Source: Otatea glauca (taxonomy: Eukaryota > Streptophyta > Magnoliopsida > Poales > Poaceae). Taken from it: a stretch of DNA of 64,000 nucleotides. The position numbers were made by a program, and so were the translations under genes. Shown here piece by piece: positions 45,995 to 56,975 of the stretch; positions within the stretch are counted from its first letter, which is position 1, and the number at the start of each line of letters is the position of its first letter. The stretch lies in assembly GCA_036346275.1 (NCBI GenBank), contig CM070722.1, positions 28,850,859 to 28,914,858 of the forward strand, written 5' to 3'. The notes beneath the pieces were generated by a model, which made no database searches, was not told the DNA's origin, and was given only the letters and a program-made list of their open reading frames with translations.

Positions 45995-46341
45995 CTCGTC
46001 TCTATCGGTTCTGAGAAGAAAACGATAGAGATAAGGGGGTCATCTCTATCGGTTCTTTGTAAGAAGCGATAGAGATAACCACCTCATCTCTGTCGGTTCT
46101 TTAGAAGAAGCGATACAGATGAGTGCATCATGTCTATCGATTATTTAGAAGATGTGATAGAGATGCAACACTCATCTCTATCGGTTCTTTAGAAGAAGAG
46201 ATAGAGATGATGGGGTCATCTCTATCGGGCAAGAACCGACTATAATAGCGCCGCCTCATCTCTGTCTCATGATATTGTGTCGCCACCAGAACCGACTGTG
46301 ATGATAAAAAAAACCGATTGTGATGTATATTCATGTAGTAG
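45995..46341 (-). repeat. CACTA-3 right subterminal repeats and terminus
   Basis: Palindromes of TCTATCGGTTCTTTAGAAGA type with GATAGAGAT at the end recur about six times (45998-46215), then two GAACCGACTGTGATGA-like units, then ATGTAGTAGTG, the inverse of a CACTACTACAT terminus, at 46331-46341. The match to the array at 26100-26400 links this end with the elements on the left. Confidence 0.8.
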
Positions 46342-46572
46342 TGTAAGTTTTTGAAACTTTGATTATTTAATAGATGTTAACATATATATATTGATTACAT
46401 AAAAATAATGTTTATGGATTTGTTTTGCAAAATACTTTCATAATATATATTGTTAATTATCTAGTATGTTATGATAATAAATTTTAGTAAAGGCTTGCAT
46501 TAGAGACCATAAAAATAAAAAACAACCTACATTTGTGGACGGAGAGAATATTTGCCTTCCTATTAAGGGAAG

Positions 46573-49500
46573 TGTAACATCTCAAAAAAATTCAAAAACG
46601 AATAAAATAAATTTTTTAATTAGAATTATGATTTTATTCTGATTTTTTATCTTTTGTGAATTTTTCTTGAATTTTTTGTCATTAAAAAAACTATTTTATT
46701 GATTAAATTCCTCCTTTCCAAAATGTAAAAGCCAAAATCACATAAGAAGAAAATCTGGAAAAATTTATATAAACCCTAATTCATCTCTAGAACATCGTCA
46801 ATTTTTTTTAAAGTAATATGAAAATATTTAATGCAGTTATAAAATCAAATTATATCATTAAATTGCCTTTTCTCAAAATCTGAAGGTTAAATTATATAAA
46901 TATAAAATCATGATAAAATTTAAAAAAATCCTAAACAGCCTACAGAGTAACCCATAAAAATTTCAAAGGAGTTTGAACATATTTATTGCTAATGTTAAAT
47001 CAAAAACAACAGTCAAAGACTAAGAATAGTAGCACTGTCAGAATTAATTAAAAAAATAAGAATAATATTATCTTTTGAAATTTTTATGAAATCATATACA
47101 ATACTAAAAGACTCTACAAAACATTTTCAGAAATATTAAACTTTTAGTTTGAAACCTCATAAAAATAAAAATTGGAAAACAAATAATGGACACAATGGCA
47201 ATGTCAGAATTATATAAAATTGTACAGATAAGATTATGATTTGAAATTTTTATCAGAGGATAATATAGGACTTGGGATTATACAAAAAAAGTAGACACTT
47301 TTGACAAGGAATAATATCCCAATTAAATGCATAATCTCCAATCTGTCCAAAGAAAGGAAGTCTAGTTCTTTCGGTCTTTCACTGACATATGGGACCAATA
47401 CTGTCCCCTGGCACACCTGGCAGTGCCCTACTGCCCTGGCCTTCTTCTCCTCAGCGTTGCCTTGCCTGAACGCTACCACGACAACAAAGTGTCGGCCAAA
47501 TCACTGCCACGGCTACATGTATTGTACTTGGTGGAACTCAAGTTAGAGGGCTTGACTTGTTACTCTTGGTGTTTACCAACACCTAGACGGCGTGTGGAAA
47601 CATCGTGCACGGTGACCTTCTCAAAGAGATTGTGAAAATGCCCGGTAAAGTTGTGAAGGTTAGAGCTCACCTACCCGGAAGGGGAAAGAGCTACCACTAG
47701 TGGAATCGAGGTAGGTACTCAATTAGTGGAGCCAGTCCAAAGCGGTTTGGGTTTGCCTCAATGTGGATTAGAGGAGACCGGAAAGTCTCCGAACACCACG
47801 GTAAAATATCGGTGTGTCTCTTGTGATTTGCATTCTGTTCTTTATTTATACTCAAGCAATTTATATTCATAGAATTCATGGTTTGATTGTTTGTATTTAG
47901 GATTGCAAGTTATTGTTAGAGACATAAATAGTTAGTGCACCTAGTGAGTCTAGTTGACTTAGGCTTTAATTGTCAAAACCTTAGTTTATCGCTTCCGCAT
48001 CTATTATCATTTAGGTTTTGACATAAGGGTACTTAGGCGAGATTTTAATTAGACGTAGAAACTTTTTTTATAGCCGCCTATTCACCCCCTCTAGTTGGCA
48101 TCCTCGATCTTACAGTAGCAGAGGAAATAATGGGCCAAACAAGATAAATTTAAACTTATTATGAATTAAACTTCAATTCAAAAATGACTAATAACACAGT
48201 CAAAACTTAAAAATCCATAACGTATATAAATGACCACCAAAAATCGTGAAACCAATTCATAAATCCTTACAGTACCCAGAGCAACCTATTTCTATAATTG
48301 CATTTCAAATTTGGTATTATTTGACTTCTTTTTGTTTCTTATTGCTTTGCAACGAACCACGTGTAGAGTCCAGCGTTCCAGAATCCATGACCGTCGATGG
48401 TGACTTCACTACTGAAATCAGCGAGCAAGGCAAGCACCCCCTTTGATCATATTAATCACATTATTCCACTAAATTTTTGTTGTTTTAGAAAATCTATGTA
48501 TGCATGCGTTTATTTTTAGTAAATGTCGCTATATTGTGGGCACTAGTAGATATAACCCTAACTCATAGAACTTCCTTAATAAATATTGACATGTGAATCT
48601 TGATAACCCTAAGATGAGTTTAGATATTATAAAAATGTCAATTGGGTATAATCGAGTATAAATGCATCCGCTTAGTTATGCTTTAGATTGCGTGAACGAA
48701 TAGTCGGATATGCTATTTGTTTGGAGGACAATGATTTTGAATATTATGTGAAACATGGTTATGTTATTTTGATATAAAAATGAAAAATAAAACTATGGTT
48801 TGATGCGAGCGAGATGTTGCATATAGCCATTGTGCATGTGACTTGCACGTAGTGTAGTGGGAGTGTTCTCGCCCGGATTAGATAAAGGACCGAACTTAGT
48901 GTTGCATAATCCAAGAATGATCAGTGCAACCACAAGTGCTATTATGGAGTAGCTTTAACCAATTAAGTTGCATGGGTCTAGCTTTGCACATTAGAAGGCC
49001 GAAGTAGTACATGCTTTCTGAGATGGATTGCTCAAGGGGTGCCCTCACCGAGGTGTTGGGAATAATGCCTGCTAATACAACGGTGTACGCCTTACTATAG
49101 GGAGAAGTGAGACAATGGGGTGTATAACCATTAGTCGTACAGTGATTGTACAAATATCTTATGCCGCCATATTAAGGGTTTGACGTCACCAGACTGGTGC
49201 AAAGTTAGGTCTAAGTGATGTAACGGTTATGTCATGACCTCCCGGCCACACGCCAAAGGAAGCGTGAAATAACGGCAAAAAGGATATTGGTCATGTCTTG
49301 TGGGTAAAGATGTACGACTTTGCAGACTGTAAATTTTTTTGAAAAGCCGTTTTCGTGGTCATGGGAGTCTTGGTGCATTGACACTAGTTAGAGTTTTAAT
49401 ATTTTCATAAAATGTGTTGATTTGGGGATATTGTTGAAAAGTTTGTTTCAGATTGTATACCATGAGTTGGCAGGATATGGTTCGAAGCTCACATTCATAA

Positions 49501-50064
49501 AGGACTATGAGTTATTACATTTATGCTATTTATACTTGTTATTTATATACCTGTCAAATTGCTCTTATAAAATTCCCCTTGCAATCTACAATTTAGTATT
49601 TACAATTCAATCTCGCTTTATGCAAACAAACCTAGTAGCCATCTCCTTTGATATACCCTGCATTTAATTACATTTGCGATACATTACAAGTTTTACTGAG
49701 TATGAAAGTACTTAACCTTGCTATTGTTGATATTCAGTTATTGAAGAGGCCACACTCCCCGACGACGAGTATTTTTTCGCAGGAAATGGGGAATATGACG
49801 ATGAGTTTTTCTAGGGTTTAAACCTTGTCAGTTGCCTATGGAATTATTAGGCAAGGCATACTGCTAAGTATTTGTATCTTCCGCTGCTTTTGATTAAGTC
49901 TTTATGGCTTTAGGTATGACCTATGACGTATTAATAAAATTAAGAGATTGTGTATGGATATGGTAACAATGTTGTAAATGTGTATACTAGTTACTGATCT
50001 GAGACTAGTACATTATGAACAGGAGATCTTCTTGGTATTTTGTACCAGAAGGGAAGGTCCTACA
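46573..50064 (+). repeat. Gypsy-type LTR, Del/Tekay-like, with an insertion
   Basis: It opens TGTAACATCTC (46573) and closes AAGGTCCTACA (50064), a TGTA/TACA pair. The AT-rich first 700 bp, the phrase GAGCAAGGCAAGCACCCC (48422 on) and the closing region (GTTGCCTATGG...TTAGGCAAGG) recur in the other gypsy LTR pieces of the window (59845 and 14562). No gene is present. The flanking five bases differ (GGAAG and CTATG), so no target duplication supports the ends. The stretch 47230-48114 looks like a different LTR (see that entry). 46342-46572 between CACTA-3 and this LTR holds nothing recognisable. Confidence 0.5.
47230..48114 (+). repeat. Copia-type LTR 3' fragment
   Basis: The end TATTCACCCCCTCTAGTTGG...CTCGATCTTACA at 48079-48114 is the usual close of grass copia LTRs, and GTGTTTACCAACACCTAGA (47568) is of the same type. 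The left limit is unclear. It seems to have inserted into the gypsy LTR around it. No target duplication could be found. Confidence 0.45.
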
Positions 50065-50868
50065 CTATGCTACAACGGACTGCGAAAACCATGCTGGTGA
50101 TCACAATGTTTTTAAAGGATGCCACTAGTCGCCGTTTGGACTTCTCTGCATTGTGATGCAAGCTAAAGAACTATCTTTCAAACCGCTTGACTTGGATGTA
50201 GTGTGCGTATTGCTGAAAGCTTAAAATTGGGTGTATAGTGACTGCATGAATCTGTTCTCATTAGCCTCCATATGGATTAGTTCTCCTTGAGAATCTATAC
50301 GTGGACTTTATTGATTTATTTACTTTTTTCTTGTAATTTGATTTTTCCTGACAGGCACAAATCGTCAGGGATTATTTTGGTGACGGTTTTTTCTGACAGG
50401 AAACCGTTGGGAGTATTGCTAGGCCAAACCTGACAACAGTGAATTTCCGTGCCGGCAATCGTCAGGCTTACCTGTCGGGATAAATTTTGGGACGGTGACC
50501 CGTCAGGAAAATGGAATTTCCGTTTCGTCGTGTAATTCCTGATGATATCCCATCACGTGTGATTCCGTGCGTACGGTGACGGGTGACCCAATATGGGCGT
50601 CTGCATGGGCCCGTATGGCACTAAATATGACTTGCAAAGAAACTTCTCGTTTAGTAGGAGAAATAAAAGCTTGTGCTCCAACTACAGTGCTTGTCAAGGA
50701 TCATGAGAACGATGCAACCAAAACACACTGTTTCAAGGGTAAAACGAACAGTGCCTGTGGTTGATGTATCACCTGTGGCTAAGAACTATTACTGCATGCG
50801 CCAAGCTCAAGAAGCTCTGATTAAGTATAATTTTTGAAACACTGCTACAAAATATGTGCTAGTTTGTA
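50065..50868. other. Unassigned region with CCTGACGG repeats
   Basis: No gene is supported. Between 50346 and 50532 the motif CCTGACAGG/CGTCAGG and ACGGTTTT/AAACCG recur in both directions, as in subterminal regions of CACTA-type elements. The stretch closes GTTTCGTCGTG at 50532, which could be a degenerate terminus. A 65-codon frame at 50567-50764 shows no recognisable domain. Confidence 0.35.
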
Positions 50869-52960
50869 GGATGTGACACCACCCTCGCCTAAGCATCAGA
50901 ATTTGTCTGAATGATTGACCTGATATATTATGAAATCCAGAAAAAAAACAGAGAAAGGACACTGTGGCCCGGGCCACTCTCCGTGTGCGTGCCGAGCCGC
51001 ACTCGGTCCGACCTACTATTTAGGGCTTCACATGGGGAGGCTATAGAGCCCTAGCCGCCGCCCCCAACCCTACCGCGTGCCGACGTCGGTGCAGCCACAC
51101 CACCTCGCCTCCGGTTGCACCGCGCTACCGCCTGTGCAGCCGCGCCGCCTCGTCTCTAGTCGCGTTGCGCCACCGCCCTATCCATCATTGTCACCACTGC
51201 CTCCCGCGCCGCCTGTGCGACGCAGCGCACCGCCAGGTCACCGTCGTTGCTACCAAGCCCATGTGTGCCGCCATGCTCTTCTTCGTGTGCCGGCCGCACC
51301 ATGGTCAGGCTAGCCATGCCCCGACGACGCCCTCTTCTCATCTGTTTTCACGTTTTCCCATCAATCCGTGAACCCAATTTAAAATCCATTCACATCATCG
51401 TGTGCAGGAGGTGATGAGGATCTTAGAGGATGTGGTGCAGGACTTTTGAGAAGCATGAAGAAGTGAGAAACGCGCAGGAACCAAGACGGAACGCCGATAT
51501 CATCGTTTCCAATGGTACTTCGCGACACATGTATAAACCCTAGGTCGTCATTGGTAGTGTTGGCACCATAGAGGGGCAAAATTATGGTCATTTTGTTGGT
51601 AGATGTGATAGTTGAAGAGCTCCGAAATGGATTTTGGGAGATTGGTATTCTTTCAATAGTGGTTTCTGTCTTCGGGTCAAGTTTTGGGCTACCTATGGTC
51701 AGTTTCATGGCCTGTGCAAGTTATGAAAAATGTAGATTATTGTATAAAGTATTGTTAGACTACAAGAACGTAAAAGTTGATTAAGCGGATTGAAAGTTTT
51801 GCCCTGTAGAAGCTTGCTATCTTGTAATTGATCACTGCTGAGAATAGTTGTGTTTAGTTTAGGGCTAGATAAAGGCCGAATTCAATGGTGTCCATAACTA
51901 GAGAAAGCTAGATAACTTTCCTTAGATTCCAGATATGCTATAGTTTGCTATATTTGGAATTGTATAAAAATAGTTACGGAATTATGAGGCATGCTATCCT
52001 GTACAAACAACATATCAGTCTTTAGGGCTGAAAACGATGGGCTAAATGAATTAATTGGAAAATGTGGATAACTAAAAAACTGTAGATAATCTTTTGTAGT
52101 TTTTAGAAAACATATAGTTTGCTATGTTTGGGCTCATGAGCTCAGTGGTGATGGAATTGCTATTGCTTATTGTTTTATTATGTGTATAAGCATTTGCATT
52201 TTAAAGAAAGATAAAGTTACATTGAGCAATGTGGAGAATGATACAAATGACCTAGTGGTGATGGAATTGCTATTGCTTATTTTTTTATTATGTATTTACT
52301 GAGTCATGGACTCACCCTTTCTTATTTAAAGTTTTAGGTGAATATTAAAGGTGATATGCATAGGATGGGAGTGGCGCCATCAATTCACTTGGCACACCGT
52401 CACCCATAATTATTTAGCATCAATAATGATTCTTGGAATAATAAATTGTTTAGACGGTTTAGCAATGAACTTTCATGCCACCTTTTAGCCTTGTGGACTT
52501 ATTTGATTTAATGTTCAGAATGGGAAGTTTAGTTATTTATCTATTGTTTATTTACCCTTATTCTTTGTCATAGCTAAAAAGGTAAAGGTTGCTTCGGAAG
52601 TATGTGATCCGGGCGTAGCCAAGTGCAAAGATTTGGGCGTGCTTGGGCTCGTGATTCCAAAGTTTATTATTGTTTTGTTATAGTTCATATGCTTATGGAA
52701 ATTATTGTATTGATGGTTTATTAGAGGTGATAAATGTTTAAGACGCCTTTTCAAATTATAGCTAAAATCCTGGTAAAAGTGATGAAAACTATTGATAGTG
52801 GTAATTTTTTGAGTACGGATTGTGCTGGGTTGTAACGTATATGTGCATGTTCAGTGTGCTTGTGTGATCGCTCTTGTCTGGGGTGGCCAGGCAGCATGGC
52901 GCCATGCTCAAGGAGCTCTACCGACCCCCACCCAAGCGGCCATGCCCAACTGATATCCAA
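50869..52960 (+). repeat. Gypsy-type LTR-like sequence (degenerate)
   Basis: No gene is seen. The layout is that of a long chromovirus LTR: TGTGACACCACC start (50875 region), GC-rich stretch with repeated GCCGCCCC and a CTATTTAGGGC box (51021), then the phrase TTATGAAAAATGTAGATTAT (51721-51740) and a T-rich tail. The end is not defined. Short open frames in the GC-rich part (51077-51370) are chance. Confidence 0.4.
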
Positions 52961-53217
52961 AAACAAGCCGATTAGCCGATCGAGGCTGACGAAGTTTTGA
53001 CATAACCTAGACCGACAATAGCATGCCCAACCTGACGCTGCAAGTTCATATATTGGATTTGGATCTCAGTGTCACGGAAAACGGCCGAAACATACTCTAG
53101 CCAAAATAGTTTTCTCAATGTCCGCAACAAAATTAACAGGATTTGTAACGTACCTGTTTTAGGCATCAAATAGTGTCCATCAGCGAATGACCATGATTTT
53201 GAGGTGTCTATAATTAG

Positions 53218-53372
53218 CTAAGGCCCCATTTGGAACGGACAATTTATATTAATTCTTAGGGAGTTGAACTGATTCATGTGAAATCCCCGTAAAATTATGT
53301 GAAATTTTTTATGTTCCAAATGCTCCGTAAATACTGTTTTTACGGTATGTCTCAACAAACGCCAACTAAGTA
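53218..53372. repeat. MITE-like sequence
   Basis: It opens TAAGGCCCCATTTGGAACGG, a phrase typical of hAT-type MITE ends in grasses, and holds a CGTAAATACTGTTTTTACGG palindrome near 53325-53344. The right end is not clear. Confidence 0.3.
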
Positions 53373-53394
53373 AAATGTCATCTAGTCAATTTTG

Positions 53395-53480
53395 CCTATT
53401 TATTCCTTCCAAATGCAATCTAGTTCAATCATGAAATCCTATTTATTCCTTCCAAATGCGATTGAGTTCAATCATGAAAT
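53395..53480 (+). repeat. 43-bp tandem duplication
   Basis: Two units (53395-53437 and 53438-53480) with the core TATTTATTCCTTCCAAATGC differ at a few positions. There is no coding context; the frame through them (to 53784) has no recognisable domain. Confidence 0.8.
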
Positions 53481-53910
53481 GTTTCACGGTCATGTGACAT
53501 GGCTTCCCTACATCCAAGAATATTATGAAAAAAAATTAACACCTGTATATTTAAGACATGTTTGGTTGATGGCCAACTTTGTTATAACTAGGCAAAATGC
53601 AGCCTGCCACAGAAAGACCATAAAGCAAAAAGATATGGCAAACTACAATTATTGTAATGAATCAAACAACTATATAAAAACTATGGTGCGGTTAAGTTTA
53701 GATGTGGCAAATACATCCATAGCTCTCGTTGGTCTACAAAGTACCTACACTATGAGATGGTTGTCCCTCCACTTGTTGGATTAAAAAAATGACAGGTACA
53801 ATTAATATAGATATAAGTTCGACAGTGGGGAGTAGAAAGAGAACTATCAAACAAAATTGATAAAATTATCCGTGTGTCGTCAGTTGCGTGGACAGAGAGG
53901 GTGCTCCCTA

Positions 53911-54853
53911 TAGGGTGGGTAATTTTGAACCGAAATCGAAAAACCTAATCGAATTAACCGAAAAAATCGGTTTTTTTGGTTTTTGGTTCGGTTTGTATTT
54001 CGATTCTATTTGATTTTCGGTACTCGGATTAGTTTCTGAATCTTGAAAACCGAAATAACATCGTAGGAGCCTTGGCTTGGTGGCTTGAAACTGAATGAAC
54101 TGAGAAATCCCCATTTCCCCGCATGGGCCGCACCGTCCTCTCGTGCGCCTCGTCTCCTTCCCTCTCCCCGCGCCCCTCGCCTCCCTCCCTCGCCACCGCC
54201 TCCCTCCCTCTCCCCATGGCCTGCGCGCGGCTTAGTGGCTCCTTCCCGCGGTCCCGCCCCTCCCCCTCCCTCCCTGGTCTCCCTCTCACGCGGCTGCGCC
54301 CGACGCCCCCTCGCTCCCCTCTCCGGCTCTCCCCGCGCGAGGCTTCTCTCGTCTCCCTCTCGCGCGGCCGTGCCCGACGCCCCTGGCCCCCGCCGCCTTC
54401 CTCCCTCTCCGACTCTCCCCGTGCGAGGCTTCCCTTGTCTCCCTCTCGCACGGCGCCCTCTCGCCCCACCGCCTTCCTCCCTCTCCTGCTCTCCCCACGC
54501 GAGGCTCCCTCCTGCCCTCTCCACCCCCTCGTGGCAGGCAGTCCACCACGAACCGGGCAGCGTTGATGGTTGATGCCATGGCGGTGGCGGCGTTGCTTGG
54601 TGTGTGTGGCGATGGCAAGCGTGGAGACGGTGGGCGTGGGCGAGGCGACGACAACAGTGGGCGCGGTGCGTGGACCGGGGCCACGGCGGTGTGGGCGCGA
54701 GCTAGGAGATCAAGAGAGCTTCGGTGAACCGAATAACCGAACCGATTTTTTTTCGATTTTTTTTCGGTTTGGTTAACAATTTTCGAAAACCGATTTTTTT
54801 AAAACCAAAAAAACCGAACCGAAAAAATCGAATTAACCGAATACCCACCTTTA
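53911..54853. mobile_element. hAT-like inverted-repeat element with GC-rich core
   Basis: The ends TAGGGTGGGTA and TACCCACCTTTA are imperfect inverses. They are followed inward by about 90 bp of AACCGAA/TCGGTTT-rich sequence that is also inverted between the two sides (53925-54010 with 54735-54845). The core (54080-54720) is very GC-rich and contains about three imperfect units of roughly 75 bp with CCCCGCGCGAGGCTTCTC. Neither strand gives a credible protein. The neighbouring eight bases (GCTCCCTA left, CTCATAGC right) do not match, so the target duplication is lost or my ends are off. The core could be captured host sequence. Confidence 0.45.
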
Positions 54854-55345
54854 CTCATAGCTTTCAATGAATGTACGACGATATTTGTAATTGAATTAAG
54901 GAGAGCACGAGGCTTCTCCGGCGGAACACACCAGTAAATTGGGGCGGGGGGAGAAACAATTTATAAACGCGGGTCTTTACTATCTTTTATAGGTATCGGT
55001 CTCTTTCTACTAAATCATCTTTAAACTCTTGTCCTTTTATCTTTTAAATTTTTAGTACATTTTAATGCTAACTTGATGATAGCTCGGTACTACTAAAGAT
55101 GGGAAAAAGTTTCTTTATACATGTTCTTGTATCGGGTATGGCACCTAATCCTGCCATACCTACGAGTGTCTTGTCAAAAAGGCTCCTGTTGAGACACCGG
55201 TTGGTTCTTGCGTGGACTTATCAGTTGGATATCTGGAGCACGTTATCCAATAGTGTGTCGTGGAATTCGGAGTTATTTTGTGTAACAGAAGGAATTTTCT
55301 CATTTGAATTTGGGAGTCTAGTGTAGCATTTGTAGGTTGGTCTAA
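54854..55345. other. No gene seen
   Basis: AT-rich at first, with a 75-codon frame (55099-55326) lacking any recognisable domain. Nothing else is supported. Confidence 0.4.
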
Positions 55346-55720
55346 GGACCCGTTCATTTCAGCCTCTAGACAACTTCTGCTTAAAAAAAAAAGCAGATTA
55401 TTTGTTGAAGGGAGAATTCTAGACAATTTCTCCTACAATTAGAAACTGCTTTCTACGTAGTATCAGTATCTGGCTAGAATCTGATTCTCGTTGATTTTCA
55501 CCGGTCTGGTTTGAAACCTAGAAGTCGCAACCGGTCTAACCCGATTCTCCTACGATCAAAAACAGCTTCTCGTATAATCTAAAAGTTGAAACAACTGGGT
55601 CAAGCCTACCTCAGAAGAATCTGATCCACTTGCATCATTTAAAGGAGTGGCAGGGATTGTACTGTTATCGATAAGATATTGAAATTAATAGGGGTAAATC
55701 TGCTATTGCCAGTTTTCATA
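55346..55720. repeat. hAT-type MITE-like sequence
   Basis: It starts GGACCCGTTCATTTCAGCCT and contains AACTTCTGCTTAAAA, CCGATTCTCCTAC and AACAGCTTCT phrases, a composition typical of grass hAT MITEs. The right end is not defined. Confidence 0.35.
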
Positions 55721-55983
55721 TGAGTACGACCAGGTTGTTCCCACAATGCACAAATAAAATCGATGGCGGATACTACCTATATAAATCCCGGAGGTTTTCG
55801 GCCTCCTCAGCGCCTCCACGTTGTCTCTGGGGCGGCGTGGCCTATCGTTCGGGCATCACGTCGCACGCGTGAGCAGAAAGCCGACCCACCGTTCGTACGG
55901 CGCAAACCGTTGAGCCACGTTGCCCACTTAATTAATCGAGTTGCCAGGCTTAAGTAGTTAATCGCGGCGTTTAGACTTAAACG

Positions 55984-56055
55984 GTGCGACAGCGCAGCGG
56001 TAGCACGCGCATTGCGAGCGAGAGGTCGCGCGTTCGATCCCGCCCGAGCGCGCTC
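55984..56055 (+). repeat. tRNA-derived sequence, SINE head or tRNA relic
   Basis: An A-box-like CAGCGCAGCGGTAGC (55990-56004) and a B-box-like GCGCGTTCGATCCC (56028-56041) stand at the spacing of a tRNA gene's internal polymerase III promoter. The middle reads like a tRNA anticodon arm (CGCATTGCGAGCGAG). The stems pair poorly (the T stem fails at three positions), so it is not a working tRNA. A tRNA-derived SINE head is the likelier reading. The tail after 56060 has no clear poly(A) or poly(T) end. Confidence 0.5.
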
Positions 56056-56099
56056 GCCTCCGAATTTTCCCGGCCGACACGTGGCGCCAACGTTCGACT

Positions 56100-56700
56100 G
56101 AGCCCACGCCTGCCGCGCGCGTGGCGTGTCTTTTTTGCGAAAAGACCCTAGAATATTTTTGAAATTACATAGAAGTCCTTTTTTTAGAAAGCCCCGGATT
56201 TTGCGAGGAGGCCCTTCAAACTTTTGGATTTTGTCGGGACATCCCTGAACTTTTAAGAAATTACGTATTAGTCTATTTTTATCTGTTTTATGTCCTTTTT
56301 TTTTTACGAAAAGCCCCTTTTTTTAGAAATCCCGAATTTTACGAAAAGACCCCCTTTTTACGTTAGTATATTTTTCTCTATTTTAGATCTTTTTTTGTTA
56401 GAAAAACCCCGAGATTTTGGTTCTTGTGGGATAAGCGACCCAGGTTTGATAAAATTACGGTTTTATCTATTTTTTTTACATATTAGTTTTTTTCGCCAAC
56501 CATGCAAACACATGTTAGTCTTTTGTTTGCACGAGGCGAAGATTATATGATTCGCTCCAGAGATTTAAAAAAAATACATTTGCATCGCTTTCTTCACGGA
56601 AAAAAACCCGGATTTCGTATTACGGCTGTCGCGTTGCGGCACGGCGTGCGCCGCGCCCACGTGTCTAGTTAAGCTCACAGGAAGGAGGATTTCATTATCA
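56100..56700. other. Low-complexity T- and C-rich stretch, no gene
   Basis: Phrases such as GCGAAAAGACCC, GAAATTACG(T)ATTAGTC and TTTTTTTAGAAAGCCCC recur loosely, suggesting an old tandem repeat. No frame is credible. Confidence 0.4.
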
Positions 56701-56709
56701 GGATTCAGG

Positions 56710-56975
56710 GATGACGTCACTGAGCATGTGAGATTATTTGGTTTGTGAGACGACGTTGAATGAGATGGAATGATTCCTATACTATATGGGCTATTTGTTT
56801 TTTTAATAGAATGGTTCAACATCTAGAGGTAACATTCCTCAATTTCATATACCACCATCTAGAATGGGATATTAAGTTCAAACAACCAAATATATAGATA
56901 ACCTTCTCTCTTGGACCATCTCATAAATGTACCACATTTGTTAGAAGCAACCAAACACACCCTAATTAAATGTGC
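56710..56975. repeat. Possible MITE
   Basis: The right side reads GCAACCAAACACACCCTAAT, a common close of small hAT-type elements, and the left side GAGATTATTTGGTTTGTGAG is loosely inverse. The ends and a target duplication could not be fixed. From 56976 to 59019 I see no gene. There are loose CCGGTAAC and CTGACGG repeats near 57950-58040 and a TATAGTAGTG near 57555, neither enough to define an element. Confidence 0.25.

Larger units (their letters stand above)
26441..46341 (+). mobile_element. CACTA-3, interrupted by nested insertions
   Basis: The native parts are the subterminal array (26441-26860), the GC-rich leader split by a solo LTR (26861-26986 and 30126-30478), an intron-like stretch, the hairpin block (31568-31885), then, after the 10.5-kb solo-LTR insertion (31965-42428 plus one target copy), a second gene (42534-45765) and the right subterminal repeats with the terminus ATGTAGTAGTG at 46331-46341. 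The TNPD gene is absent. The leader block is close to that of CACTA-2, so the two belong to one family. The three bases after the end are TAA; no left terminus with the same TIR is seen. Confidence 0.65.

Noticed and set aside
46573..50064. 5-bp target duplication for the gypsy LTR
   Set aside because: GGAAG and CTATG do not match, and no nearby shift of the ends gives a match.
50567..50764. 65-codon frame as a host gene exon
   Set aside because: No domain, no splice support and transposon-like repeats directly upstream.
54006..54684. Several 130-170 codon frames on both strands
   Set aside because: They arise from GC-rich tandem repeats; the amino acid content follows the repeat in each frame.
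55738..55790. Upstream element plus TATA box of a snRNA gene
   Set aside because: Only a partial CCCACA match with TATATAAAT at doubtful spacing, and no snRNA sequence follows.
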